Shown here one piece after another: positions 10,871 to 23,435 of a stretch of DNA of 63,522 bases. The notes under the pieces are model-generated. The model saw only the letters and a program-made list of their open reading frames with translations, searched no databases and was not told the DNA's origin. Both the position numbers and the translations under genes were made by a program. Source of the DNA: Glomus cerebriforme (lineage: Eukaryota; Glomeromycota; Glomeromycetes; Glomerales; Glomeraceae); assembly GCA_003550305.1 (NCBI GenBank), contig QKYT01000307.1, forward strand, positions 37,984 to 101,505, given 5' to 3'. Positions within the stretch are counted from its first letter, which is position 1. Each line of letters begins with the position of its first letter.

Positions 10871-11788
10871 TCACGAATTTATTTTTATTATTTTGGCTAT
10901 TATCTTTATTAGCTTTGTTAGAATCAAAGGAATTTACACAGAAATATATTGATGGTAAAATTGTTTTTTTTTGATGAATTATATTTTTGTGATTTTAAGT
11001 TTTTTTGTACTTTGTTAAAAATTTATAATATTTTGATTTTTCGGCGAAATATATATAAAAAGGGAGGGTCAGAACCAAAAAAATCATGTATATCTTTCCT
11101 TTTTTGGATAATTTCTGATAATGTCAGCCAGAAATTTATTACTTATTTTAGTAACTGACTGACATTACCATAATTCCGGCCCTGAAAAAATGCGTTCAGC
11201 TAATAGTAAAATTTTTTTGTCGGCTGGATAATTTAACGGATATTAAAAAATGCTTGTTAAAATATTCAACGCAAACATTTTAATATATAGTTATTTATAT
11301 ACAGTAAACCAATAAAAATATTTTTTTTTACTTTCACCTCGTTATTCTTATAGCCTGAAATAATTCTTTGAGAATACGACATGAAAATTACGAGCTAAAT
11401 GGCATTAGGGTGGACGAATTAAATAGAATGAAACTTGGTCCAAATTTCCATTCTAATGCTGTTTTAGTGATAATTAGTCTTTTTAATTTTATAATACTAA
11501 CCATATATTCGCCATTTTTTAAAAAAATTTGGGTTGTACCACAATGGAAAATATTTTCGTATGACAAACTTTATTTAATTAAGCAATTCATAATGAGAAT
11601 CATCAATGGGAAAATTACACTAATTCTATTTGGAAAAGTCAATAGCAAATCAATATACAAAATAAAAATAAGATATAAAATTCAAAGAATTTTCCCACCC
11701 CTTAAAAACAAAAAAAAATCTCGGGTTTTTTTTAAAATTTTGAAATCATAATATCATTATACTTAAATCAATAAAAACAAAGAAAAAA
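10871..11788. other. Intergenic, AT-rich
   Basis: Two open frames of 69 and 127 codons (10949-11158 and 11368-11751) are low-complexity, rich in Phe, Ile and Lys, and without homology that I recognise. I treat the stretch as non-coding. Confidence 0.5.
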
Positions 11789-11905
11789 ACATTTATTATT
11801 ATTATTGGGACGCTGACATTTATTACGTAATATCCATTCGGTGATATTATTATTATTAGAGTAGGCGAAAATATTACGTAATACGTGTCAGCTCCTAATA
11901 AATGT
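11789..11905. mobile_element. 117-bp MITE-like element with imperfect terminal inverted repeats
   Basis: The ends are inverted: left ACATTTATTA...GCTGACA followed by TATTACGTAATAT, right ATATTACGTAATA..TGTCAGC...TAATAAATGT. The arms are about 35 bases with small indels, and the core is AT-rich. No clear target duplication. Confidence 0.6.
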
Positions 11906-12063
11906 ATTTTCTTAAAATAATGATAAGGCAAGTGTTAAAGTTCTTTTCACGTCTATTTTAATTGGATAAACACTTATGAAATATCTGATATATCGTATAA
12001 ACAAATAGATACCTCTTTGCCCTAAATGGTAACGGTTGGCCTTTCATTTCCTTAAGATATTAT

Positions 12064-13709
12064 ATGAAATATGGATTAAAAGTAACAAAAATTAAAATTT
12101 TTAAGACGTCAGATTATGACCTGGATAAGGATGAACGACAAGATAAATATAAGAATTATTATGTTTTATGTGAAAAATGTGATAAGGAAATTTGTGAACG
12201 ATATTATAAATGTAATGATTGTTATAAAAAAGAAACTGATCCTAATGAGAAAAAGCGTATGCGACTCGGAAAGTGTAAAGAGTGTTATATAGTAAATGAA
12301 AATTCTAATGGGTGTTTATCCTGCATTATTGGACACCTTAAAAAAGATTTTAATATGTGGACTAGTGAAAATAAAGATATTGATAAATTAATACAAGAGA
12401 ATCAACTTTCTTTTAATAATTACAATGAATTATTGCAATGGATCCCATATAATAATTTTACAGATATTGAATATAAAGCTGAAGGTGGTTTTGCTAAAGT
12501 ATATTCTGCTATATGGATAGACGGACCAATCATAAAGTGGAATCAATTATCTAATAAATGGACAAGAAAAGGATCAATGATAGTTGCTTTAAAATTATTC
12601 AATAATTCGGAAAAAATAAGTAAGGACTTTTTAAATGAGGTATGTAAAAAAAAAGAATAGAATTTTTTGAATTTTTTTTTAAAATTATTGTATCATTAAA
12701 CCATTATTATTTATTTATTTTGTAGTTAATAGTTTTTATTAAAACTAATTGTTACCCAGGAGTAATGAAATGTTTTGGCATTACTCAAGACCCTAAAACT
12801 CTTAATTATGCATTAGTTTTGGAATTTATGAAAAGTGATTTACGTACATATCTAAATCAAAACTTCAATTCAATTACATGGGAACAAAAATTGATCATTA
12901 TTTGTCATATTTGTTACGGACTTCATATCATTCATGAAAATAAATTAATTCATAAAGATCTTCACCCAGGTAATATTTTAAATGATAATATTAGAACTCT
13001 TATTAGTGATTTTGGATTTAGCATACCAGCAAATGAAATTTTATCAAATTCAAACGAAAAAAATATTTATGGAGTAATGCCATATATCGCACCTGAAATA
13101 TTACGTGAAAAATCACATACACAAGCATCTGATGTATATTCATTAGGTATAATTATAAATGAGATAATTACCATGACAACACCATTTAATAATGAACCAC
13201 ATGATTATGTTCTTGCCTTGGATATTTGTCATGGTAAACGTCCAAAAATTAGAGAAGAAACACCAAAATTCCTAAAGGAATTAATTCAAAAATGTTGGGA
13301 TGCGATTCCAGAAAACCGTCCAGCTTCAAAAGAAATTTATGACATATTGACGTTTAATATAAAGAAAGTTAAAAATCTGGAAGAATTATCATATAACTTT
13401 AATGAATCAACCAATGTTACTACAAAATCATCATTGACAATGGAAACGCATCCACAAGCTATTTATACAAGTAGAATTCTTAATTTACCAGCACACTTAC
13501 CAGAACCAATAAACTGTCCAAATCAAGAAGAATTCATATCTTCAAGAATCATTGTACAAAAAAGTAAATTGTTTTATACAGTATTTCTATTGTTTCTCAA
13601 ATAATAAGTTAATAAACATATTTTTCTTTATATTATAGAAGAACAACTTAACATCCCACGATCTGAATGTTTGGAATGTGCAATTACCGATTTTAATAAA
13701 TTAACATAA
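12064..13709 (+). CDS. TKL-type protein kinase with Cys-rich N-terminus
   Basis: Exons 12064-12639, 12726-13563 and 13639-13709 join in frame to 494 residues. The N-terminus has C-x2-C and C-x2-C pairs (C36/C39, C50/C53, C71/C74, C84/C87) that may bind zinc. The kinase domain begins near WIPYNNF (residue 126). It shows the glycine loop AEGGFAKVY (139-147), VALK with Lys177, HKDLHPGN (268-275), DFG (287-289) and APE (314-316). Asp270 follows Lys rather than Arg in the HRD position, as is usual in this family. The short third exon encodes IPRSECLECAITDFNKL, a tail found in relatives. The kinase core appears catalytically complete. It belongs to a family of several hundred fungal paralogues resembling calmodulin-dependent or tyrosine-like kinases; the substrate is unknown. 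The start is the first ATG in frame; a longer N-terminus through an upstream exon is possible. Confidence 0.9.
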
Positions 13710-15540
13710 AACAAACGTAACTTATAATTTAATTATTTCTGTATAACTAATGCAACTTTTCAATTTTGTTCTTATAAAGCTCAATAACATAATTAAGTTT
13801 CAAACAATTTTTATTTTATATGATTATTTTATTATTTTTTATTCAGTTTGTATTTTTTTCTATTACATTAGTACTATTATAATTTGAAATTATATGACTT
13901 ATTTTATAATGTATTTTATTTATTATTGTCATTTTTTGTATTTTTAAATTTAATAATAAATTAAACATTTTGATTTTGGACATGATAAATCGTAATTTAT
14001 GCGAAATTCAACTTTAGCGGTAGAAAAACTTTATAGATTATCTTCAAACACGCACGAAAACAATTATTGACATGAATTTATAATATTCCATTTATTCATT
14101 TCCAGCTTTCAATTCATGGAATTGGTCAAATGATTCAATATGTTCTTGAAAAACAATAACGATCCATCATTTCGGAAATCCTAAATTATAAAAAAAGATT
14201 TATGATCAGTAAAAATTTTAAAGGAGTAATTTTAAAAAGAAATAAACCAGCCAGTTAGAAGATACTCGACTATCTGACCAGTTTTTCCTTACCTGATATG
14301 AGGAAGACCTCATATACCAATATAAGGAAGTTAAAGAGGGAGTTTTAGAGAATTTCTAATTTTAAAAGAGGGAAAATTTAAGAGTTTTATATATACTTTT
14401 TATACATTAATTTATTACCTTTTGTAAAATTTACAACATTTAATTTTCTGATCATAAGTGATGATAAAAAATCATTTAGTTAATTTACTCATCTATTCAT
14501 CTATGTACTAAACCCAATATGGAATACATAAATGTTAAATCTATATTTGTAAAGAGTATGATTTATTTATGAATCATCAGAATTATTACTTTATAAATAA
14601 TTATAAATGTATATAAGTCTTATAAATTGGTTTAATGATGAATGATGAGTTTATAGGTTTAAAGAAATTTATATTTATACGCAGTAACAAATATGATGAT
14701 TTGCTTTAGTACAGTAGTGGGTTTGTAAACATTCATGTAGATTAAAGAGATTAAAATGATTCAATCACCGCAAAAATAAAGTAAAATATATTATTATTCT
14801 TTGCTATACATACACAGTAGTAGGTTAGTAAAGAGGTATTACTTAAATATTTACGTTACGTTTTTTCCGGTATGAAAATCCATTTGTTGATTGTATCATA
14901 CCTGCTTACACGGTTATGTATATATATAATATGGTACGATATGAACAACTTAATAAATAATACCTACTCTCCAAAAATCCCTTTTTTCTCACTAGATTCA
15001 AAAAAAGATTAGCAGTGATCACCCTTTTCTCTCCTGAAAAAAATTATTTTTGAGGGGATTCCTTCATTTTCAGGATCAGCAGTAGTTTAGTCCATTTAGA
15101 CAAAACTCAAAAGATATTAATTAAGTCTCTGTCTTTATTGAAAATAGTAAATCCTTAGATTTCTTACACTACACTTAACCGATAAAATGTACTGTATATT
15201 ATATGTAGCTAATTTCTTATGAATGGTAAATCGAAAATATATTTAAAAAATGCATGCAGTAGTTATAGAATTAGTAATGCAAATAAAATCTGAACAATCA
15301 ATCATTTATATTATCATTCTATAATTTTGTACAAGAAATGTTACATATTAAAGATTACAAATAAAATAAAATATTCATGTGCAACTTTTTCCAATTATGG
15401 ATGTATTTTGCAGAAAGAAATCCTTGTGCAGGGCTTGTTTAATACGAATATCTAAATGATGACCCATGACCCATGACCCATGAAGCTTATGTTAATGAAG
15501 CAAACATCATTAGATTGAATATTATATGATGATTCTTACT
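13710..15540. other. Intergenic, AT-rich
   Basis: No gene visible over 1.8 kb. A short tandem repeat of CCATGAC (three to four copies) lies at about 15459-15483. Otherwise AT-rich with no structure that I can support. Confidence 0.55.
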
Positions 15541-16340
15541 TTACCTTCTAATTTCTTGAAATTGCACATTATTTTGATGTGTTCTCATCCATTCTTTTGC
15601 ATTAGATAAATCCTTATCATTTTTGAAATATACATCCAACAAAACAGGTTAATTCTTGCAAACCAATCCAATACTTCATGATTGTCAAACATATTGCGTT
15701 ATTGCCATTTGCTATGTCAAAAAATTTCATTCTATTCGTTTCATCCGATCCATATCCATAAGTAAAATGTATATAATGATTTCTTAAATGTTTGAAAGTT
15801 GCTTTCTTTTTAAGATCAGTTGCAATTCCTGTGAAAACCAATTTTTGAGTAAAGCCGTTAAAGTTAGATATTGGTTTTGCGCAGAATTCAGGGATGATAT
15901 ACCCTTGGGCCAAAACCATATCTCTATATTCCATTTTTCATTTAAGGCTCATTTTACCCCAGGGCACATGTCTTTATCACCAGAAACTAAAACAATTGTG
16001 CCAGGTTCATTTTGAAGACTAGCTTATATTATAGCACATGCAATTTCTGAATCAACCTCTTTTTCATGGTTTCGACGGTCTCGGTCAAAAGTTTCTACTT
16101 CAAACCTTTCTTTTCAACATATTTCCATAGAGAATCATATGATGGAGGTCGTGATCCAACAAAGTATGGCATACTTCCTACTTCACGATTATTTATAATT
16201 AATTTTAGGAGCCTTCCATAATCAATTCTTAAATTTTTAAAATATTGAATTCCAGCTTTATTAACTGCATTATATAAATTTTCTAATCCACCAACATTAG
16301 TCATTCCCCAAGTATAGAAATTTGAATTGTCCACAAACAT
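15541..16340 (-). pseudogene. NYN-domain ribonuclease part of a CRN-NYN gene
   Basis: From 16340 down the minus strand reads MFVDNSNFYTWG, DYGRLLKLIINNRE, VGSRPPSYDSLWKY, then a one-base frameshift near 16097, DRDRRNHEKEVDSEIACAII, a TAA, GTIVLVSGDKDMCPGVK, a TGA and NIEIWFWPKGIS. The three acidic positions of the NYN (PIN-like) active site are visible in VDNSN, EVDSEI and SGDKD. Further frameshifts lead to a C-terminus with TYGYGSD and KDLSNAKEWMRTH, ending at a TAA at 15541. It is decayed but long. It lies directly downstream, on the same strand, of the CRN-type header at 16371-17063, with NYN following the header tail after about 220 bases of probable intron. Confidence 0.78.
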
Positions 16341-16370
16341 ATGGACTCATCCAGGGGGGTCCCATATTGG

Positions 16371-17063
16371 CTATATAGAAAAAAGAAAGAAAAAAAGCAT
16401 AAGTTGGTCATATTGCCTTAAATATGACACAGTGCGAGCAAAAAAACTAAGCCATAATTTTTTATTTTGAAATCTCAGTATTATTAGAAAATATAACAAT
16501 AAAGACGAAAAAAAAATTGGGATCAAAAAATTAAGTTTACTTGCATTGAATAAGTTATTACCAATGGCAACGGGTTGCTCTACGATAATGCAAATGTATT
16601 TTTTGGGCGGGTTTGATGATAAGAAGCAGGAAAAGTAAGTGTAGACAAAAAATTGAAGAAATTTCTTGTTTGAGAGGTAAAACATTAGGAGACACTTACC
16701 AATGATGACGGGCACTTATATGAAGATGAGACTTTTGTTAACTATATCTTGATTAGAAAAATATTTTTTAAAATAGTTGATAGGCACCAACTCTTCGCCT
16801 TTATTTTTAATTTGTTCTTCAGAAATATTTTTAAGATCATTACCAAGAGCAATGTTAGCTTTCCAAAGTTTTAGATCATTATAATTATTAATATTAGATT
16901 CATTATTTTTATTTTTCATCTCACGATAGATGAGATACTTAAGGCTTCCAATTTTGAGTTTCTCAATCTCTACTTTATTTTCATTAATATTGTTTATATC
17001 ACAAACATGAACTATAAAGGAATCAGAAAGAGAAGTCTTTCCTAAAAATATGCAAAGATAATT
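16371..17063 (-). pseudogene. Crinkler (CRN) type N-terminal header
   Basis: An exon seems to start at 17063 after a CAG acceptor and reads IFLGKTSLSDSFIVHVCD, then VEIEKLKIGSLKYLIYREMK, DLKLWKANIALGND, and PINYFKKYFSNQDIVNKSLI. The LKLWK motif and the following YF block are typical of the ubiquitin-like CRN header. A TAA at about 16718 interrupts it. A further block at 16640-16560 reads NPPKKYICIIVEQPVA, the usual end of such headers. In effectors this domain precedes catalytic modules. Here the next module on the strand is a NYN ribonuclease. The first exon, with the initiator, was not found upstream of 17063. Confidence 0.72.
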
Positions 17064-18291
17064 CTGTAAAGTGATAAAATGAATTTTTTAGAGAAAATAT
17101 TTTTTTAGAGAGAATTTGAGAAAACCTGAAAAAGTTTGAGGGTATATATATATATATACCTTTTTGAATACATCGTGAATAATTAGACTATTGATAGACT
17201 CTCGGTGGCTTGTTATGACAGAATTCAAAAAAACTAATAAGTGTAGCAAAAAAAAAATTTATCAGTAAAAATTCATGTGAAAAAAAATAATTCTATAAAT
17301 CATTAGATTGGAGAAAGATCGGAGTATTTATTAACTGTATTTGTCTAAATCAAATTTATGTGTATCATATGAAAATATTTCCTAATACTATTTATTATTT
17401 CTAAGAAGAGAATTGCATTGCATTAATAAATTAAATTCCAGACTTTTGATTTGATGATGGACTTTTTTTTTCGTTAACAAGCAAATCTTCTTTATTTTTT
17501 ATATATATTTTAGCTTGTAACTATTTTTTTTTTGATAGATCCTATGATTAGTCTAAATTTAGTCTGGTCCACATATTATTTTTAAGTATCTCTGATCGGA
17601 TTAGTAAGTAGTAACGATCCAATCACAATAAAAAAAATACAATAGTAACTAATATGAATCCCGCAATCTATCACTTGACCGTATTTGATTAGGAAAATCC
17701 ATAATTATTCTTACAATTTTTCACTAAATTAACTACCTCATTTGTCATTAAACTCCATTTTATGACTTGAAATTATATTGAAATCACATAAATTATTATT
17801 GGATAAAAGAATCTTTTTTCTGACCTGCAGATTGCTTAATTGTGTACTAAAGGAAATTCAAATATTTTTTTTTTGGATAAAAAGCACTACTAAAAGTCGT
17901 ATCATTTTATTATTTTAAAAATAATATACTCCATTAGAGGCGAAAATTAAATAATAAAATTTATTTGATAAAAAAAACCTAAAACTGTTATATTTTTCTC
18001 TTCTAAGAAAATTTATTTTATATCTATTCATGAGATTTTGTACTTATAGGGCGAACTTGAACTTCATAATTCTCTGATCTTTCTTTGACCTTTCTTCACC
18101 ATTTAATATTTTTTTCCCCTTTTTATTTCTTTTCGTTTAGAGATGATTTTTTTTTTGCTTTTTAGTATGGTTTCTTAGAAGTTTGATATATCTACAAGTT
18201 AAATTTTGGTGTTTCAGTTTATTATTTTCAATTTTTTTTTGTTCAAAATTATGATAGATTTAAATTTTATTATTCTAAAATGTATATTATA
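17064..18291. other. Intergenic, AT-rich
   Basis: No gene visible. A short TA microsatellite lies at about 17142-17158, and there are several T runs. Confidence 0.55.
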
Positions 18292-19330
18292 CAGTCACGT
18301 CCGAAAGTGATGCCCGATTTGGTACAATGTTACAATACACCTAATTTACATTATTTATACCCTTTTTTTTGTTTTTAAATGTTTTTCTCATAATGTCATA
18401 ACCTAATAAATGCATTGCAAAGTTAAAAATGTCATTCAAGATAAAGGAAAAATACTAGCATATATGGAGAATTTTAACCCTGCACAAATAGTAAGAAAAA
18501 TGGGTTGTGTCCCACCACAATAAGAAGAATTATTGACAGATACAAGAAGACAGGGAAAACTGAAAATTTACCTAGATCAGGACGTCCACCTACTCTCAAT
18601 GATAATAATAAAAATGCACTTATAAATGAAGTTCCGCAAGATCGATAAAACCTTTAAATGAAGTCATTAATACACTAGGTTTAAATTGCAGCCTTACAAC
18701 TGCTAAAAGAGCATTACATGATGTTGAAATTTATTCCCATATTGCTGCAAAAAGACCTTTTATCACAGAAAAAGATAAATCAAGTGTTGAGATTGGCAAG
18801 CAGTCACGACAAATAAGAGTTTGAGACATAAAAGGAAAGGTTTAACACTGAATGTTTGGCACCTATATTTAAAAGTGGTCAAAAATCAGTCATGGTTTGG
18901 GATGTTTTGCAGGAGGGATAAAGGGCCATTAATTTTTTGTGATGAAAATAAAGAAGGAAATGAAAAAATCAATTCAAATACTTACATTAGAATCCTAAAT
19001 ACATATTTGTATCCATTTCAGCATACAGTTCATGAGTTGACAGAGAGGGCTGCAATTTTTCAACAGGATAATGCGCCTATTCATACCGCAAAAATAACTA
19101 AGGATTGGTTGAAGAAGAATAAAATTATAGTTATTGATTGGCCAGTAAATTCTCCCGACTCAATCCAACAGAAAACATCTGGAAGCAGTTAAAAGACAAT
19201 ATCCAGAGTCATAAAGTCTTTCCAAGAACTGTGGGTGAACTTAAAGTTTCAAGTGAAGAATGGGAAAATTTGGATTGCTCCATTTTTGAGGAGGTTGTTT
19301 AAAAATGCACCAAGAATATCAAATTTTTTT
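18292..19330 (+). mobile_element. Decayed Tc1/mariner element, 3' end lost
   Basis: The left end CAGTCACGTCCGAAAGTGAT follows a TA dinucleotide. The transposase is in several frames: helix-turn-helix part MENFNPAQIVRKMGC, RPPTLNDNNKNAL; DDE part IFQQDNAPIHTA (second Asp), DWPVNSPD, then NPTENIWKQLKDNIQ (Glu) after a frameshift. The first catalytic Asp region is damaged. I could not find the matching right terminal repeat by about 19400, so the element is probably truncated. Confidence 0.82.
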
Positions 19331-19540
19331 CATGTCCTTTTTTTATTATTTATATTTAAAAATTTAAAATAGTCTTAGATATTACATATCAATCACCTTC
19401 TTAAAACTTCAGGAGATACATATGGCAATACTCCATATACTTTTTTATCACGTTTTTCAGGTTTTCATTTAGGTTATCAAATTTATCTAAATTATTGTAT
19501 TCATCTAAATCGAAAAAACTGTATGAAAAATAACACTCAG

Positions 19541-19931
19541 ACATATAAATAAATAGCTCACTTTAGTGATATCATCATTTACCTATATTCTGAATGTATA
19601 TCAAATATACATATACAGTATGAGATTTAAATACTCACTTACTCACTCAGACTGCCTGTATGAGCTCTATTTATTACTAGGTAANTATTTTAACCTTATA
19701 CAAGCATATATACATCTAATAACAAGGGAATCACCCATCTCCTCATTTATCATAAGTATTAAGTATGTCTGTATGGAAAAAATATATGGAAAATAACACT
19801 CAGTCATAAATAAATAGCTTATGTTAGATATAGTATAAGTAGCATGTATAAGTTCAAGACATATAAATAAATAGCTCACTTTAGGTATCAGATATGATAT
19901 CATCATTCCTATATTCTGTATATTACACACA
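19541..19931. repeat. Dispersed direct repeats
   Basis: The unit ACATATAAATAAATAGCTCA occurs at about 19541 and 19857, with a partial copy near 19803. The flanking TATGATATCATCAT and CCTATATTCTG strings are also repeated. One ambiguous base is present at 19685. Confidence 0.65.
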
Positions 19932-20285
19932 CTCAGGTATGCGTGTATGAGGTCAAAACCTTACTCAGGCATGAAAATTTTGATCACTCAGGTATGCGTG
20001 TATGAGGGTCAAAACCTCACTCAGGCATGAAAAATTTACTCACTCAGGTATGCGTGTATGAGGGTCAAAACCTCACTCAGGCATGGAAAAAAATTTGATC
20101 ACTCAGGTGCATGTATGAGGGTCAAAACCTCAGGCATGGAAAATTTGCACACTCAGGTATGCATGTATGAGGGTCAAAACCACACTCAGGCATGGAAAAA
20201 ATTTGCTCACTCAAAACCTCACTCAGGCATGAAAAAATTTGCTCACTCAGGTATGCATCAAAACCTCAGGCATGGAAAATTTGCT
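19932..20285. repeat. Minisatellite of about 55-bp units
   Basis: Seven units begin CTCAGG or CTCA near 19932, 19987, 20044, 20102, 20152, 20210 and 20246. The full form contains CTCAGGTATGCGTGTATGAG, GGTCAAAACCTCACTCAGGC and an ATGAAAAATTTG spacer; later units are shortened. A further partial unit lies at about 20470-20503, beyond the hAT fragment. The long frame through it reflects the repeat, not a protein. Confidence 0.88.
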
Positions 20286-20446
20286 CCATTAGCTATGTTA
20301 TCAGATACTATAGCACATATTCGATCTTTTCCAATACTATCAATAACTTTTTCAATTACTGTAACTAAATAATCTGCAGTATGAGAAGTTTCTGATAAAT
20401 CAGAAAGTTGATAAAGGTATTCTTTACACAATGAAGTCATTATAAT
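20286..20446 (-). pseudogene. hAT transposase fragment within the minisatellite
   Basis: The minus-strand frame reads KEYLYQLSDLSETSHTADYL, EKVIDSIGKDRICAIVSDNI. The SHT..YL...IEK.I..IG...I.AIVSDN pattern is the RNase-H-fold region of hAT transposases, as at 43280-43430. Repeat units lie on both sides, so the fragment sits inside the array. Confidence 0.7.
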
Positions 20447-20510
20447 GAAGTTTCAAATTGAATGATATGTACCTCAGGTATGCACGTATACCTCACTCAG
20501 GCATAATAAA

Positions 20511-21120
20511 AGAAAAGTCTTTTATTTTTTAAGAAAGCAAAATTTTTTTTTGGGATATACTTTACTGTATATATAGAATTTTTTTTTGCCATGAGTCATT
20601 TTCCGTTATAGTTATATTATATAATCATTAACGGATAGTTCAGATCGCACCTTTATAAAAAATAATAATTATGAGTCATGACTAATATATCCCGGTGATT
20701 TATTAGTAATACGAAAAATTACTGATAATATTTTAATGTAGTACAGTATTTCATATTTGAGATTTCGAAAATTAAAGATCTAATTTTCATAATAATTATG
20801 CTTCTGTATCACTGTATCATAAATTTCTTAACAACCCTCATTTTTCTTCTATTTTTTAATTATTTCCATATTTCTGGTGACATATGAATATGTTATGAAG
20901 TCATATGAAAATAATTTCAAGTCATATCATTGGTCATTATATGAAAAAAAGATGATTAGTAAAGAAAAAAAAAGCCGTTTGTAATCTTTCAATCTTTCAC
21001 AAGACTCATAATAACTAATTATATGTAATAATTTTTAGTCAAACTATTTTCTTTTTTTACAAATCTTTCATTAATTTTAATACCGATTTATCTCTTTTCT
21101 GATTTTATATTCTTTGCTTC
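20511..21120. other. Intergenic, AT-rich
   Basis: No gene or repeat that I can support. Confidence 0.5.
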
Positions 21121-21124
21121 TTTG

Positions 21125-22140
21125 CTTCAACCTTCACAAGCAATGTATCCATTAACAGGATTAAATCAATAATAAAATTATAATTTTTTTTTTAAAAAAA
21201 CCATTCCCTACTACTGCAACTATTGTAGAACTTGTCAACCTACTTCTGTTCGACAATACTTGAAATTTTGGCAAGTAAATGACTTCCTAATTCCAGTATT
21301 TATCAGGCATGATGAAGTCATGTTTGTGTATTTCTCATTATAGTACGTAAATAAATTTTCTTAAATAAATTATTTTGTTTCTTTAATTCTGTAAATCAAT
21401 AATCAATTATTTTTGAAAATTTTAGCTATACAAGATACAAGAAGAGAACTTTATCATCTGCTCAAGTGATTAGAATGTTTATTTCCCAAAAATAACAATA
21501 TAAGGTGGGTAATTTTTCTTCTAATGATGTATGTTCTGCAATTTGTTTAAACAGTATATTTAAATTTTCTTTTTTTTTTTTTTTAGAAATCGAAGGGATA
21601 TTAACAGATATAAAGTTTCCGTTGCATATTTTAGTTTGTCAATGGAGTACAAGCATGATATGTTAATCTAACATATTTTCTGGTTTAACCCAACTCAAAA
21701 TATAGTTCTTTGAAAAATATTTAGATCAAAAACTGAGAAGAATCTCTATGTACATTGATGATTAATAATTTTAATTTTTAATTTTTAATTTTAGAATGAA
21801 GATTATAATAATACTGAAAGAAACTAGTTTATGAATATATATCATCAAAAGGAAGACCAAAGGATGCAAATATCACCACCCTCATAAAATCTATCTTTAA
21901 GTATCCAAGTATGTATGGAATATTATTGAAAGGTTAGTGTTTTGGTCAACCTATGTAGTAAACTAAAAGGAGCTAGAGAAAGATGGGACAGATCAGGTGA
22001 TATCTAGGCCTGGTTTTTTCCCACTTTTTGCTAATCAAAGACCTTCTTTATTTTAGGTTTTATTTAGACAATAATAGTCAATTTACATCGAAACGTCGAG
22101 CCATTCGAATGGCTAGAAGAATTATCAATGAAGGTATGTA
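21125..22140 (+). other. Possible multi-exon gene of unknown function
   Basis: Several short open stretches have splice-like borders: 21200-21340 (PYYCNYCRTCQPTSVRQYLK, a possible C-x2-C-x2-C knuckle), 21426-21500, 21790-21920 (ISSKGRPKDANITTLI) and 22057-22134 (DNNSQFTSKRRAIRMARRII followed by a GTATGT donor). Codon use looks coding but I cannot join them into one frame or assign a family. Confidence 0.25.
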
Positions 22141-23435
22141 CCTTTATATTGCATTTTAGTCGCATAAAAACGGTCTAGCGACTCTTATGTTGGCGTTGCC
22201 GACTGGGGTATGTTGCATACGGGTGGTCTGACGTGTGTACTATAGGGGATATTGCATCTGGGTATTTGAACCTGTTGCTATGTTAACTATATACAATAGT
22301 TGATGTTAATAATAGATACGGACCAAGTAGAAATACTCAAATATACAAAATGTATATAATTAACAACCATAGTTGGGGGTGGATGTTAGACCCAATATGG
22401 AACAATTACCGTTTTGAGCAATTCTTAATTTGCTATTATTTTGATTATTTGACGTAATTTACCAATGTCCTATTAATTTCTATCATCATTTGAAAATTTT
22501 GTAATCATTTTTGCAGCATGTTTTGTAGAGGACTCGTTAGTAATCTCGTGATTTATCTTTGAAAGTTTCTAATATAAAAATACAAAGTATAAATAAAGTT
22601 TCGATTGTAAAGTTTTAACTTAATAAAGCTTATTTATTTGAGTATGAGTGATATAATTTTATATTACATGTTTAATACTTTAATTTATTTCTTCATTCGG
22701 ACGTTTAACGGTTTCCGTTTCCTAGTTTTATAATTCAGGAATTACGATTTTACAAGTGACCGGGTTTCATAGATAGTTTTTTGGTGAAAAACGTGTAATT
22801 ACTTTTACTATCGTTATACGACTCAATTGACTCATGATTATCTAATTTTTGCTGTTGTCCCATAGAAATTTCGTGTAGAAACAATCATTTACTCAGTATT
22901 CAAGGTGAGTTATTCAGATCGCGTGTAAAAAATGCTCAGGCAAAGTTGTTAAAAATTAAAGTTTGCTTAAATGAAAAAAGTAACATATGATAAATGCCAT
23001 ACTAATGATACTAAAGAATTTTATAACTTAAATCAATGAGTTGGAATCAATTTCATGAAATTATGGCCATTTTGTGTAATAAAACTTACTATGAATTTAC
23101 TATAATCTCTATTAATTCTATCCAATATTCTATACGTTCAATAGCTGTAAATCCAAATTTATGATATTTTAAATAACATTATCTGTTGTAAATTGTACAA
23201 TGTATCCAATCATGTTTCTTAAACATTTATTTAACATTAGATTATGTTTCGAAAAAAAATTAAGCTGTTTTTATAAGCACCGCAGTAAGTGAAATTGTTT
23301 TTGGACGCGCCACGTTTTAAATTTAACAAGCCACATTTCGTAATTTATTTGTAGAAAACGGCTTTGCTGAAGAACATAAAAGCCATTCGTTTCACCAAAC
23401 CAATTCACTCTTGTATATATTATGGGAAAAAAAAT
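22141..23435. other. Intergenic
   Basis: No gene visible. At 23354-23378 there is an exon-like string AAAACGGCTTTGCTGAAGAA after a TAG acceptor, which resembles the repeated pseudo-exon in the element at 33380-34539. Confidence 0.45.

Noticed and set aside
19932..20285. CRISPR-like array
   Set aside because: The whole unit is repeated with no unique spacers of constant length, and the organism is eukaryotic; it is a minisatellite.
20058..20372. 104-codon frame MRVKTSLRHGKK...
   Set aside because: It is the translation of the minisatellite; unit lengths are not multiples of three and the frame ends in an antisense transposase fragment.
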